This document shows positions 45,008 to 53,116 of a DNA stretch of 64,000 nucleotides, in pieces. Origin of the DNA: Thermococcus camini (GTDB lineage: Archaea; Methanobacteriota_B; Thermococci; Thermococcales; Thermococcaceae). The position numbers and the translations under genes are program-made. Location: the NCBI RefSeq assembly GCF_904067545.1, contig NZ_LR881183.1, positions 62,001 through 126,000 of the forward strand, written 5' to 3'. Each line of letters starts with the position of its first letter. Position 1 is the first letter of the stretch. The notes below the pieces were generated by a model, which was not told where the DNA came from, ran no database searches, and was given only the letters and a program-made list of their open reading frames with translations.

Positions 45008-45018
45008 GGGTTATATAC
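45008..45018. promoter_or_regulatory. Shared TATA element between divergent genes
   Basis: The plus strand reads GGTTATATACC and the minus strand GGTATATAACC. The element lies about 35 nt from ATG 45049 and 33 nt from ATG 44978, so one TATA box may serve both directions. Confidence 0.5.
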
Positions 45019-45048
45019 CTATCGCCGAACTTCCACCGGTGGTGAGAG

Positions 45049-46239
45049 ATGGCGAAGGTTATAGTTGACGCTCAGGCTGCGAGAGCGATAGGCAAGGGTG
45101 CGATGATAGTTTTCAAGAAGGGAGTCGTGAGAACCGAGGGAGAGATAAGACCAGGTGACATAGCGGAGGTCTACACGCGCGGGGGCAAGTTTCTGGGCAG
45201 GGGATTCATCAACCCGAACTCCAACATCATGGTCAGGCTCATAACCCAGGACGAGCACACGGAGGTTAACAAGGAACTCTTCCGCGAGAGGATCAGGAGG
45301 GCCAACGAGTACCGCAAGAAGGTTCTCGGCTACGACAAGGCATACCGCATGGTGTACGGCGAGGCGGACTATCTGCCCGGCCTCATAGTTGACCGCTTCA
45401 ACGAGATTGCCTCGCTTCAGATTTCGAGCATCGGCATGGAGAGGTTCAAGTTCGACGTTGCCGAGGCCATAATGGAGGCCGAGCCCGAGATTGAGACCGT
45501 CTTCGAGAAGAACACCGGACGGAGCAGGCGCAGGGAGGGGCTGCCCGAGATAGAGAGAGTTTTGCTTGGCAGGGAGAAGTACAGGACGGTAATCGAGGAG
45601 GGCAAAGCCAAGTTCATAGTTGATATGAGGGGACAAAAAACGGGCTTCTTCCTCGACCAGAGGGAGAACAGAATAGCCCTTGAGAAGTACGTCAAACCCG
45701 GGATGAGGGTTCTTGATGTCTTCACCTACACCGGCGGCTTCGCGATACACGCGGCAGTGGCTGGCGCCGACGAGGTTGTTGCAGTGGACAAGTCCCCCTG
45801 GGCCATAAACATGGTGAAGGAGAACGCCAAGCTCAACGGGGTTGAGGATAGGATGAAGTACGTCGTGGGGAGCGCGTTCCAGGTCATGGAGGACATGATA
45901 AAGAGGGGCGAGAAGTTCGACGTTGTAATCCTCGATCCGCCGGCCTTCGTTCAGCACGAGAAGGACCTGAAGAGAGGCCTCCGCGCTTACTTCAACGTGA
46001 ACTACGCGGGTTTACAGCTGGTGAGGGAAGGGGGCATACTCGTCACGGCATCGTGCTCCCAGCACGTTGACATGCAGGCCTTCAAGGACATGGTGATAGC
46101 GGCCGCGGCCAAGGCGGGCAAGTTCCTTAAGCTCCTTGAGCCGTACAGGACGCAGGCGCCGGACCACCCGATACTGATGGCCTCGAAGGACACCGAGTAC
46201 CTCAAGGCGCTCTTCCTCTACGTGGAGGATATTAAGTGA
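45049..46239 (+). CDS. RNA methyltransferase with PUA domain (RlmI family)
   Basis: The 396-residue enzyme has an N-terminal PUA domain (about 1-75), a linker domain, and a class I SAM domain with VLDVFTYTGGFAIHAAVAGA and VVAVDKSP. Catalytic motifs are VVILDPPAF and TASCSQHV, where the cysteine would attack C6 of cytosine; this points to 5-methylcytosine formation in RNA, probably 23S rRNA. GGTGGTGAG before the ATG overlaps a 10-bp palindrome, CCACCGGTGG (45033-45042). It ends in CDIK-like EDIK with no linked gene. Confidence 0.9.
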   Translation: MAKVIVDAQAARAIGKGAMIVFKKGVVRTEGEIRPGDIAEVYTRGGKFLGRGFINPNSNIMVRLITQDEHTEVNKELFRERIRRANEYRKKVLGYDKAYRMVYGEADYLPGLIVDRFNEIASLQISSIGMERFKFDVAEAIMEAEPEIETVFEKNTGRSRRREGLPEIERVLLGREKYRTVIEEGKAKFIVDMRGQKTGFFLDQRENRIALEKYVKPGMRVLDVFTYTGGFAIHAAVAGADEVVAVDKSPWAINMVKENAKLNGVEDRMKYVVGSAFQVMEDMIKRGEKFDVVILDPPAFVQHEKDLKRGLRAYFNVNYAGLQLVREGGILVTASCSQHVDMQAFKDMVIAAAAKAGKFLKLLEPYRTQAPDHPILMASKDTEYLKALFLYVEDIK

Positions 46240-46333
46240 TGTTCACGTTCCTCCCGGCATGGGACGATGACGAAAATGCACCTCCACTGAACCCGGCAGC
46301 TGAATGATGAGAAAAAGGGTCCGAGTCCCAGTC

Positions 46334-46351
46334 CGGTCGCTCCACCGACCG
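46334..46351. repeat. Inverted repeat upstream of the AAA ATPase gene
   Basis: CGGTCG and CGACCG flank a 6-nt spacer (CTCCAC). It lies 14 nt before the larger palindrome at 46365-46386. Confidence 0.5.
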
Positions 46352-46364
46352 AAACTCTTTTCTA

Positions 46365-46386
46365 TTTGGTTGTTCAAACGACCAAA
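46365..46386. promoter_or_regulatory. 22-bp palindrome at the AAA ATPase promoter
   Basis: TTTGGTTGTT on the left and the facing half AAACGACCAAA pair at ten of eleven positions (one is a G-T type). It sits between a weak TATA-like CTATTT (46362-46367) and ATG 46399, so a bound protein would block transcription. Confidence 0.5.
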
Positions 46387-46398
46387 ATGGGTGGATGT

Positions 46399-47691
46399 AT
46401 GGTCGAGCTAACGGACTACTTATTAAAACTCTCCGCGGAGCTACCATCGAGGTTCGATTACGCGAGAGGACTGAGGAAGCGCTTCCTTTTTGAGAAACTT
46501 TCCGGGCTCGTCGATGACTATATCGAGAGTGAAAGTCCAAAAACCGTCCTCCTCCCTGGCCTGAGGGGGACTGGAAAAACCACCCTCCTCGGTCAGCTAT
46601 ACTTTCACACACTTTCAAAGACCTCCGATGTGATTTACATATCAGCTGATGAAGCTCACCTCCTCGGATTTTCCCTTCATGAGGTCATCGAGAGGTATTT
46701 CGATGTTTTCAGGCCGAAGAGGCCTGTTCTTCTACTCGACGAGGTTCAATACGACCCCAACTGGGATCTGACGTTGAAGGTTCTCCACGACAGGAGAAAG
46801 GCCCTTGTGATCGCCACAGGCTCATCCGCTTTAAAGCTGAAGGAAAGCCCCGACCTCGCGAGGAGGGCTATCCACGTTGAGGTGAAGCCGCTCAGCTTCA
46901 TTGAATACTTTCACCTCATCGGGGAAGACATCGAGCCGGTGGGTCTTGATGCGCTGTTTGAATTCGACGTTGATGGGCTGGAAAGGGCACTCTCAAGGAC
47001 TGTTCATTTTGCTAAAACCGCGGAGAAATACCTTGAGCTTGGTTCGCTTCCCCTTTCCCTTGAGCTTGACGGGAGAGAGGCCTACGAATCTCTGTTTTCC
47101 CTCGTCGAAAGGATAGTCTACCGGGACCTTCCCGAGTTCAGAAACTTCGATGCCTCAACCCTCGATTCCGCTCTGAGGCTTCTAACAATAATCGCCGGCC
47201 CAAAGGCGGAGCGCTTCAGCTACGAGAAGCTCTCGAAGGCGCTGGGAATATCAAAGAGCACCGTCATGGAACTTGTAAGGGCCTTCATTGCCAGTGGGCT
47301 GCTTATTGAGATACCCTCCATTGGGAGTCTCTCAAAGAAAATTCGCAGAAGTCCGAAGCTCAAGTTCTCGGCACCTTCTATGAGGGCCGCGCTCCTTTCG
47401 AAGTTCGAGGTAGTTGAACTCGCCTCCCTGCTCGAGGACATGGTTGCCCTCTACCTTTCTGGTGAAGGGCTCCTGGAGTACGAGCCTGGGAAGGGCGGTG
47501 CTGACTTCGTTCTCACGAGGAAGGGAAAACGATACGTCGTTGAGGTTGGCCTTGGAAAGGAGGATTATGCTCAGGTTAGAAGGAGCATGGAGAGAACGGG
47601 GGCTGAATTTGGGATAGTTATAGGAAGGGAGTTCGATGCCAGGGAAAACCTCCTGATGATTCCATGGTGGGCCTTCTTAGGGCTGGTTTAG
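46399..47691 (+). CDS. Archaeal AAA-type ATPase with C-terminal nuclease-like domain
   Basis: This 430-residue protein has Walker A GLRGTGKT at 54-61, Walker B VLLLDE at 110-115 and sensor-like ATGSSALKL. A winged-helix segment follows near 280-310 (YEKLSKALGISKSTVMELVR), then a C-terminal DUF4143-type region whose ADFVLTRKGKRYVVEVGLGK resembles the PD-(D/E)xK nuclease core. This is the COG1373 group, common in archaea, with no settled function. GGGTGG four nt before ATG 46399 selects that start. It overlaps the methyltransferase gene on the other strand by 15 nt at the 3' ends. Confidence 0.85.
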   Translation: MVELTDYLLKLSAELPSRFDYARGLRKRFLFEKLSGLVDDYIESESPKTVLLPGLRGTGKTTLLGQLYFHTLSKTSDVIYISADEAHLLGFSLHEVIERYFDVFRPKRPVLLLDEVQYDPNWDLTLKVLHDRRKALVIATGSSALKLKESPDLARRAIHVEVKPLSFIEYFHLIGEDIEPVGLDALFEFDVDGLERALSRTVHFAKTAEKYLELGSLPLSLELDGREAYESLFSLVERIVYRDLPEFRNFDASTLDSALRLLTIIAGPKAERFSYEKLSKALGISKSTVMELVRAFIASGLLIEIPSIGSLSKKIRRSPKLKFSAPSMRAALLSKFEVVELASLLEDMVALYLSGEGLLEYEPGKGGADFVLTRKGKRYVVEVGLGKEDYAQVRRSMERTGAEFGIVIGREFDARENLLMIPWWAFLGLV

Positions 47692-48423
47692 TATCAGGCT
47701 GTGCCTCCACCGCGTTCCGACCCGAAACCTCACGTCCCTCACGGAGTAGCCCAGTTCTTCTCCCTTTTCCGTTATGGCCTCTATCAGAGGCTCCTTGTCG
47801 GGCAGGAATAGGGCGACCTTTCCCTTGGGGTTCAGGTAGTCCCGTGCCTCCTCAATGAGCCTCACCGAAAAGGCCTCGCCGTGTTCTCCTCCACCAAGCC
47901 CTTCACGCTCGGTTAAAACTCCTTTCGTTGGTCTCTCATAGTAAGGCGGTGCTGAAAACACGACATCAAACTTCTCGCCCTCAGGAATTACCCCCCTGAT
48001 TATCCCACCGTTGCTCCTGATTAGCTTTACCTTAGCGAGGTTCCGCTTGATGTTTCGTCTCGCGTACTCAAAGAACTCTTCGTCGAGCTCCGTCGCGGTA
48101 ACGTCGCAGTTGAAGAGCTTCTCAGCCAGAAGGGCCATCATTGCAGTGTGTCCGGTTCCGATTTCCAGAACCCTCTCTCCCCCGCGCAGGAATGTCTTCA
48201 GAAAGAGGTAGCGCGAGACGGGGGTGGTCACAAGCCCTCCGGGATGGTACTCTATCTCCAGCCCGAAGACCGCTTTCGCTATCGCCCTGTTGTAGAGTAT
48301 CCTCGCTTCCCTGTCCGAGAAGTCGAGCCTTCCGCGCTCGTCGAGGTAGTCCTTCAGCTCCGGAAACAGCTTCACGGCTTCCTTTACCGGCAGTCCCAGC
48401 TTTCCGTCCTTCCAGGCTGGCAT
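47677..48423 (-). CDS. SAM-dependent methyltransferase, RlmF/METTL16-like
   Basis: This 248-residue class I methyltransferase has a helical N-terminal region, the SAM motif VLEIGTGHTAMMALLAEKL, the acidic TATELDEEF, and the amino-methyltransferase motif SAPPYYERP in the place of NPPF/NPPY, which points to N6 of adenine in RNA or to a related amine. The window does not show its target. A leaderless start at 48423 is possible, as the upstream sequence has no clear ribosome site. Convergent overlap with the AAA gene is 15 nt. Confidence 0.82.
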   Translation of the reverse strand: MPAWKDGKLGLPVKEAVKLFPELKDYLDERGRLDFSDREARILYNRAIAKAVFGLEIEYHPGGLVTTPVSRYLFLKTFLRGGERVLEIGTGHTAMMALLAEKLFNCDVTATELDEEFFEYARRNIKRNLAKVKLIRSNGGIIRGVIPEGEKFDVVFSAPPYYERPTKGVLTEREGLGGGEHGEAFSVRLIEEARDYLNPKGKVALFLPDKEPLIEAITEKGEELGYSVRDVRFRVGTRWRHSLILNQP

Positions 48424-48459
48424 GGAGAAAATTAAGTGTGGAAAAGAAAAGAGTTTCGC

Positions 48460-49728
48460 TCAGAGAAGTGCTAAAGCCGCCATGACCTTCGCATCTTCGA
48501 CCATGTTCTTTATCCAGGCGTACTCGTTGGGCTGGTGGGCCATCTCGTCGAGCGTCGCCCAGACAACCGCGGGAATCCCGAGCTTCCTGAAGTATGCCGC
48601 GAAGGTTCCGCCGCCTATTCCCCCGACCTTAGCTTCTTTTCCTCGGAGCTTCCTCAGGGCCTCTTTGAGAAGAACCACTATCTCGCTGTTGGGATCAGTT
48701 GGCTCTGGAGCGTCCATGCGCTGGAGAACCTCGAACTCTATCTCAGGCAGAACTTCGCCGTCGAACTCCTTTCTGTACTTCTCTTTAATCTCCTCGGCGA
48801 GGGCCTTTGCGTCAGCGAGGATATCATCTACACTGTACCTCGGCAGAATCCTGCAGTCGAAAACCACCTCATGCTCGCCCGGTGCTATGTTCGGACTGTC
48901 TGCCGGACCGTGAACCATCGTCGGCTCGAAGGTGCTCTCCGCTGGCTCGAAGAGCTCGTCCCTCTCGCCGTACTTCTCGTGGAGGAGTTTGTCGAGGTGG
49001 TAGGCGAAGTCGAGCGCTACACGGTGGGCGTTTAGTCCCTTGTCCGGCATGCTGGCGTGAACCTGCCTGCCCCTGACCTTCACCCTGAGCCAGAGGATGC
49101 TCTTCTCGGCCACCTCGATGAAAGTCCCTTCCTCGTTTCCGCCGTCCGGGACGAGGACCAGGTCGTCCTTCCTGAACAGCTCCGGATGCTCCCTCATGAG
49201 CCACTCGACGCCGTACTTGCTGCCCGTCTCCTCGTCGCTGACGAAAGCTAAAATGACCGTTCTCTTCGGCCTTATTCCGAGGTTCATCATGGCCCTTACA
49301 GCGTAGAGGCTCGCGACGAGGCTCTGTCCGTTGTCCTCGCTTCCGCGCCCGTAGACCTTTCCATCCTTGACGATCGGCTTGAATGGCTCCGTGACCGTCC
49401 ACTTGCTCAGGTCTCCGGGCGGAACGACGTCTATATGGGTGAGAATCCATATCCTAGGGCTTTTATCGCCGTCCTGGCCGTAGTAGTAGGCGAGAATGCT
49501 CGGTCTGACTCCATTTTTCGCCCTCTCATCGGGCGCGTTGTAGACTTCAACCTTGTCAAAGGGCCAGTCTCTGATTGTCTCAAGCAGCTTCTGGGCCTTG
49601 TCGTATTCCCCCTCGTAGCCGTAGTCCGGGCTTATGGCTGGGATTTTAATCAGTTCGACGAGGGTTTCCACCATCTCGTCCTGGAGCTTCTCAATCTCCT
49701 GCGAGACCTTCTCAAGGGCTTCGCTCAT
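48460..49728 (-). CDS. M20-family metallopeptidase or deacylase
   Basis: This 422-residue dizinc enzyme has the metal-site motifs THIDVVPPGD, GRGSEDNGQSLVA, SDEETGSKYGVEWL and the C-terminal MAHQPNEY. M20 members cut small peptides or remove acyl groups from amino acids, including succinyl-diaminopimelate, acetyl-ornithine and dipeptides; this one lacks marks to choose among them. GGTGGT four nt before ATG 49728 supports it over GTG 49740. It begins 13 nt after the PqqD-like gene. Confidence 0.86.
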   Translation of the reverse strand: MSEALEKVSQEIEKLQDEMVETLVELIKIPAISPDYGYEGEYDKAQKLLETIRDWPFDKVEVYNAPDERAKNGVRPSILAYYYGQDGDKSPRIWILTHIDVVPPGDLSKWTVTEPFKPIVKDGKVYGRGSEDNGQSLVASLYAVRAMMNLGIRPKRTVILAFVSDEETGSKYGVEWLMREHPELFRKDDLVLVPDGGNEEGTFIEVAEKSILWLRVKVRGRQVHASMPDKGLNAHRVALDFAYHLDKLLHEKYGERDELFEPAESTFEPTMVHGPADSPNIAPGEHEVVFDCRILPRYSVDDILADAKALAEEIKEKYRKEFDGEVLPEIEFEVLQRMDAPEPTDPNSEIVVLLKEALRKLRGKEAKVGGIGGGTFAAYFRKLGIPAVVWATLDEMAHQPNEYAWIKNMVEDAKVMAALALL

Positions 49729-49741
49729 AGCTACCACCACC

Positions 49742-50077
49742 CTATTCTAATTCATTCGTTCTTTTAAACTCAATCAAATATCTCTTCGCCAGCTCGAAAA
49801 GAAACGTCACCAGGCGCTCGTAGAGGGGTTCAATTTCGTCCCCAAAGCGGGCCTTCAGAGCCTTCCCTATCTCTTTCACTGTTCTCCTGCCGTCGCACAG
49901 TTCCCACGTGTATGCTCCTATCTCGTCCAGCTCTATCCTCCTGTACTCCCCGTGGAGCCTCCTGGCCAGAAAGTCCAGCTTTGAGTCCATGGGAATCAGG
50001 AGGTAGTACCTCCCTTCGATCTTCCTCAGTTCGACCTTCTCGTTGCGCACTGGCACGAGGTTCATGTACTCTTCCAT
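49742..50077 (-). CDS. Stand-alone PqqD/RRE-like protein
   Basis: The 111-residue protein has the PqqD pattern: strand LVPVRNEKVELRKIEGRYYLLIP, the winged-helix core EIGAYTWELCDGRRTVKEIGKAL, then a helical end. PqqD-type domains (RRE) bind the leader peptide in many peptide-modification systems and pass it to radical SAM enzymes. No peptide precursor or radical SAM gene is adjacent; the nearest radical SAM gene is at 21436. GGAGG seven nt before ATG 50077 selects it. A minus-strand TATA-like CTTTAAATTTT at 50096-50106 may make the transcript leaderless. Confidence 0.75.
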   Translation of the reverse strand: MEEYMNLVPVRNEKVELRKIEGRYYLLIPMDSKLDFLARRLHGEYRRIELDEIGAYTWELCDGRRTVKEIGKALKARFGDEIEPLYERLVTFLFELAKRYLIEFKRTNELE

Positions 50078-50128
50078 GCCCATTCCTCCGGCGTTCAAAA
50101 TTTAAAGATTGGGAAAGAAAAGGGGAAA

Positions 50129-52003
50129 TCACTTCCTCCTGCCCGTCATGTAGAGCCAGAGCGCTATTCCGGCAAGGAGGATAACTCCCAGGATGTTGCT
50201 GCTGAAGCCCGAGCTCGGGGCGATGCCCGCAACGATGAGGGCGGCGAAGAATATGCCCATGAGGGCCTCACCGGCGATAAGTCCTGCGGCGCCGAGTACT
50301 CCCGGGTCGGTCGGGTTCTCCCCTTCCTCGTTTCTGGACTTGGTGACGAAGTGCTTGACGAGACCGCCGATGAATATCGGAACGCCGAGGCTGAGTGGCA
50401 GGTAGATACCGACCGCGACCGGCATGACCGGGGTCCTGAACTTGGAGCCCTTCATGGCGAGTATCTCGTCTAGGATTATGAGGGCTATGGCTATTCCAGC
50501 GCCTATGTATATCATGTTCCACTCGAGGTTGCCGGTGAATACACCCTCGGTGACCTTGGCCATGAGGAATGCCTGAGGTGCCGCGAGGGCATTTTCCTTG
50601 GCGGTCGGGGTTCCGGCTATACCGTAGGCCTGGATGAGCAGGTTGAGCACTGGGGCCATGACGAGGGCGGCGAAGAAGGTTCCGACCATCTCGAATACCT
50701 GCTGCCTCTTTGGCGTGGCTCCAACCATGTAACCGGTGGCGAGGTCCTGCATGGTGTCACCTGCTATTGCTGCTGCCGTACAGATGACCGCCGCGACGAG
50801 TATGGTCGCCGCCATGCCCTCCATCCCGCTGAGGCCGAGGGCCTTGAGGGCGAAGGCGGTGAAGAGCAGGCTCATGATGGTGATTCCCGAGACAGGGTTG
50901 TTGGATGAACCGACGACACCCGCGAGGTAGCCGGCTATCGAGCTTCCGAGGAAGCCGACGATGAGGAGTATCACCGCCATTATTGCCGCAATTCCCACCG
51001 AGCCGATGATGTGGAAGTAGAGCAGGAACAGCGGGACGACGAAGGCCGCTATGAGCATGAGGACGTAGTTGAGCGGGAGGTCCTCCTCGGTTCTGAGGAT
51101 TGCCTCGCCGGACTGCTTCCTCTTGGCGACTTCAAGGCCGGCCCTGATGCCCCTCCTTATCGGGTTCCTGAGCTTGATGAGGCTCCAGAGACCACCGACG
51201 ACCATCGCGCCGACACCCATGTAGCGAATCTTGGTGCTCCAGATGGTCCATGCGAGGTCAAGCGGGCCGAGGTCGGTGTGGCCCATCTGACCGGCGTAGA
51301 TCGGAATGGCTATGAACCAGGCTATGGCGCCTCCGAGGAAGACCAGGAAGGCTATGTTGAGGCCGACGATGTAGCCGACGGCTATGAGCGCCGCGGAGAG
51401 GTCGCTTCCGAGGTAGTAGACGCGGGAGCCGACCATCTTGGCGGCCTCGACGGTTCCCGACCAGAGGCCCGAGCTTCCGAAGAGCTTGAAGAGGCCTCCG
51501 AAGATTCCACCGTAGAGTATCGGCTTGGCGTGGCTTCCTCCCCTCTCACCGGCTATGAGGACCTCGGCGCAGGCCATACCCTCGGGATACGGGAGCTTCT
51601 CCTCGGCTATGAAGGCCCTTCTGAGCACTATGGTGAAGAGGGCACCGAGGGAACCGCCGAGGGCGGCGATTATGGTGACTATGTAGTACGGGAAGGTCGT
51701 GTAGTAGCCGAGGACTACCAGCGCCGGGAACGTGAATATGACTCCGGCCGCCAGCGACTCACCCGCTGAAGCAGCGGTCTGCACCATGTTGTTCTCGAGG
51801 ATGTTCCTGTCCTTGAACGCGAAGAGTATTGCCATCGATATGACCGCCGCAGGGATACTGGCACTCACGGTCATACCCGCGTACATTCCAAGGTAGGCGT
51901 TTGCCGCGCCCATTATTATCGAAAGGACGATACCCAAAACAAAAGCCTTCACCGTATATTCGGGCAGTGATTTCTCCGGTGGTATGTACGGTTTCAGCTC
52001 CAT
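50129..52003 (-). CDS. OPT-family oligopeptide transporter
   Basis: This 624-residue protein has about 14-16 membrane helices and the OPT marks YAGMTVSASIPAAVISMA, LGGSLGALFTIVLRRAFI near the N-terminus and EEKLPYPEGMACAEVL. OPT proteins take up oligopeptides with protons; archaeal members may have other substrates. GGAGGTG precedes the ATG. It lies upstream of the PqqD-like and M20 genes on the same strand, with a 51-nt gap. A minus-strand TATA box is at 52048-52056. Confidence 0.9.
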   Translation of the reverse strand: MELKPYIPPEKSLPEYTVKAFVLGIVLSIIMGAANAYLGMYAGMTVSASIPAAVISMAILFAFKDRNILENNMVQTAASAGESLAAGVIFTFPALVVLGYYTTFPYYIVTIIAALGGSLGALFTIVLRRAFIAEEKLPYPEGMACAEVLIAGERGGSHAKPILYGGIFGGLFKLFGSSGLWSGTVEAAKMVGSRVYYLGSDLSAALIAVGYIVGLNIAFLVFLGGAIAWFIAIPIYAGQMGHTDLGPLDLAWTIWSTKIRYMGVGAMVVGGLWSLIKLRNPIRRGIRAGLEVAKRKQSGEAILRTEEDLPLNYVLMLIAAFVVPLFLLYFHIIGSVGIAAIMAVILLIVGFLGSSIAGYLAGVVGSSNNPVSGITIMSLLFTAFALKALGLSGMEGMAATILVAAVICTAAAIAGDTMQDLATGYMVGATPKRQQVFEMVGTFFAALVMAPVLNLLIQAYGIAGTPTAKENALAAPQAFLMAKVTEGVFTGNLEWNMIYIGAGIAIALIILDEILAMKGSKFRTPVMPVAVGIYLPLSLGVPIFIGGLVKHFVTKSRNEEGENPTDPGVLGAAGLIAGEALMGIFFAALIVAGIAPSSGFSSNILGVILLAGIALWLYMTGRRK

Positions 52004-52047
52004 ATTTGCACCTCCAAACGGTGACGTAGTAGTTAGACACCTGAATC

Positions 52048-52056
52048 GTTAAAAAT
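52048..52056 (-). promoter_or_regulatory. TATA box of the OPT gene
   Basis: The minus strand reads ATTTTTAAC about 48 nt before the start codon. Confidence 0.5.
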
Positions 52057-52243
52057 GTTTTGTTAGACTTCCTGTTTTACAAATATCTGGGAAATTTTTG
52101 GCCATAATATATGCTATTTTGTTACATACTCATGCATGATGTGATGTATTCATTTGACATTATGTTATATGCTATTCATATGAACCCCAAGTTATCCATC
52201 TGAGTGTTCATATGTTTCCATCCGTGCAGGGAAAGGGCAATGT

Positions 52244-52252
52244 CTTATATAC
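52244..52252 (+). promoter_or_regulatory. TATA box of the MBL-fold gene
   Basis: CTTATATAC has its centre about 25 nt before ATG 52271, so the transcript may start at that codon. Confidence 0.55.
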
Positions 52253-52270
52253 TCCCTCTGTGATACCCCT

Positions 52271-53116
52271 ATGTCTGCAGAAGAACACGGGGGTGGAGAT
52301 TTGATAGAGATAACCTTCCTCGGTAGCGGCGGCGGCAGGTTCATCACCATAACCCAGTTCCGCTCCACCGGCGGCTTCCACATACGTGCCAGCAGGAACA
52401 TCTACGTTGACCCCGGGCCCGGCGCCCTCGTGAGGAGCTGGCGCTACAAGCTCGACCCCAGGAAGCTCGATGTCATCTTCGTCTCCCACAGGCATGTGGA
52501 TCACTGCAATGACGCGGAGGTCATGATAGAGGCCATGACCGGCGGCGCACTCAAGAAGAGAGGCGTTCTCATAGCATCCAAGAGCGTCGTCTACGGCGAC
52601 GAGACCCACACTCCGGCCGTCAGCAAGTACCACCTGGACGTGCTCGAGAGCATACACATCCCGGAGCCGGGAAGCAGGATAGCGATAGGCGATGAGGAGA
52701 TGGTGATAACCCCGGCCCAGCACTCGGACCCGACCACCATCGGCTTCCGCATGAAGAGCCCCATGGGGGACATCTCGTACATCCCCGACACGGCTTACTT
52801 CGATGAACTCTTGGAGTGGCACGATGGTTCGAGACTGATCATCGCGGCGGTCACCAGGCCGAGGGACATGGGCATCCCTTACCATCTGAGCACCGACGAC
52901 ATCGTCATGATGCTCAAGAGGATGCGTGAGAAGCCCGAGGCCCTCGTGGTGAGCCACATAGGCATGAAGATGCACTTCGCGAACCCATACAAGGAGGCCA
53001 AGTACATCGAAACCGTCACCGGCGTCAAGACCTACGTGGCCAAGGAGGGCTTCAGGGTCAGGATGGAAAAGAACGAGATAGCGGTGAGAACGCTGAGGCC
53101 TGCGAGATTCGTTTAG
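52271..53116 (+). CDS. MBL-fold metal-dependent hydrolase
   Basis: The 281-residue protein has FLGSGGGRF near its start, the metal motif SHRHVDHCNDAE, the later AQHSDPTTIGF, IPDT and VSHIGMKMH. This is the set of a beta-lactamase-fold hydrolase like UlaG or cyclic phosphodiesterases; the substrate is unknown. Two starts compete. ATG 52271 lies about 25 nt after the TATA box (leaderless), while TTG 52301 lies right after GGGGGTGGAG and begins next to the conserved IEITFLG. I cannot decide. Its TAG stop overlaps the mutase stop on the other strand (TTAG). Confidence 0.85.
   Translation: MSAEEHGGGDLIEITFLGSGGGRFITITQFRSTGGFHIRASRNIYVDPGPGALVRSWRYKLDPRKLDVIFVSHRHVDHCNDAEVMIEAMTGGALKKRGVLIASKSVVYGDETHTPAVSKYHLDVLESIHIPEPGSRIAIGDEEMVITPAQHSDPTTIGFRMKSPMGDISYIPDTAYFDELLEWHDGSRLIIAAVTRPRDMGIPYHLSTDDIVMMLKRMREKPEALVVSHIGMKMHFANPYKEAKYIETVTGVKTYVAKEGFRVRMEKNEIAVRTLRPARFV

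Noticed and set aside
46264-46310. Possible C/D box guide RNA (ACGATGA, CTGA, CTGA, ATGATGA)
   Set aside because: The first C box has a mismatch and no proper D box follows the C' box; spacing is also wrong.
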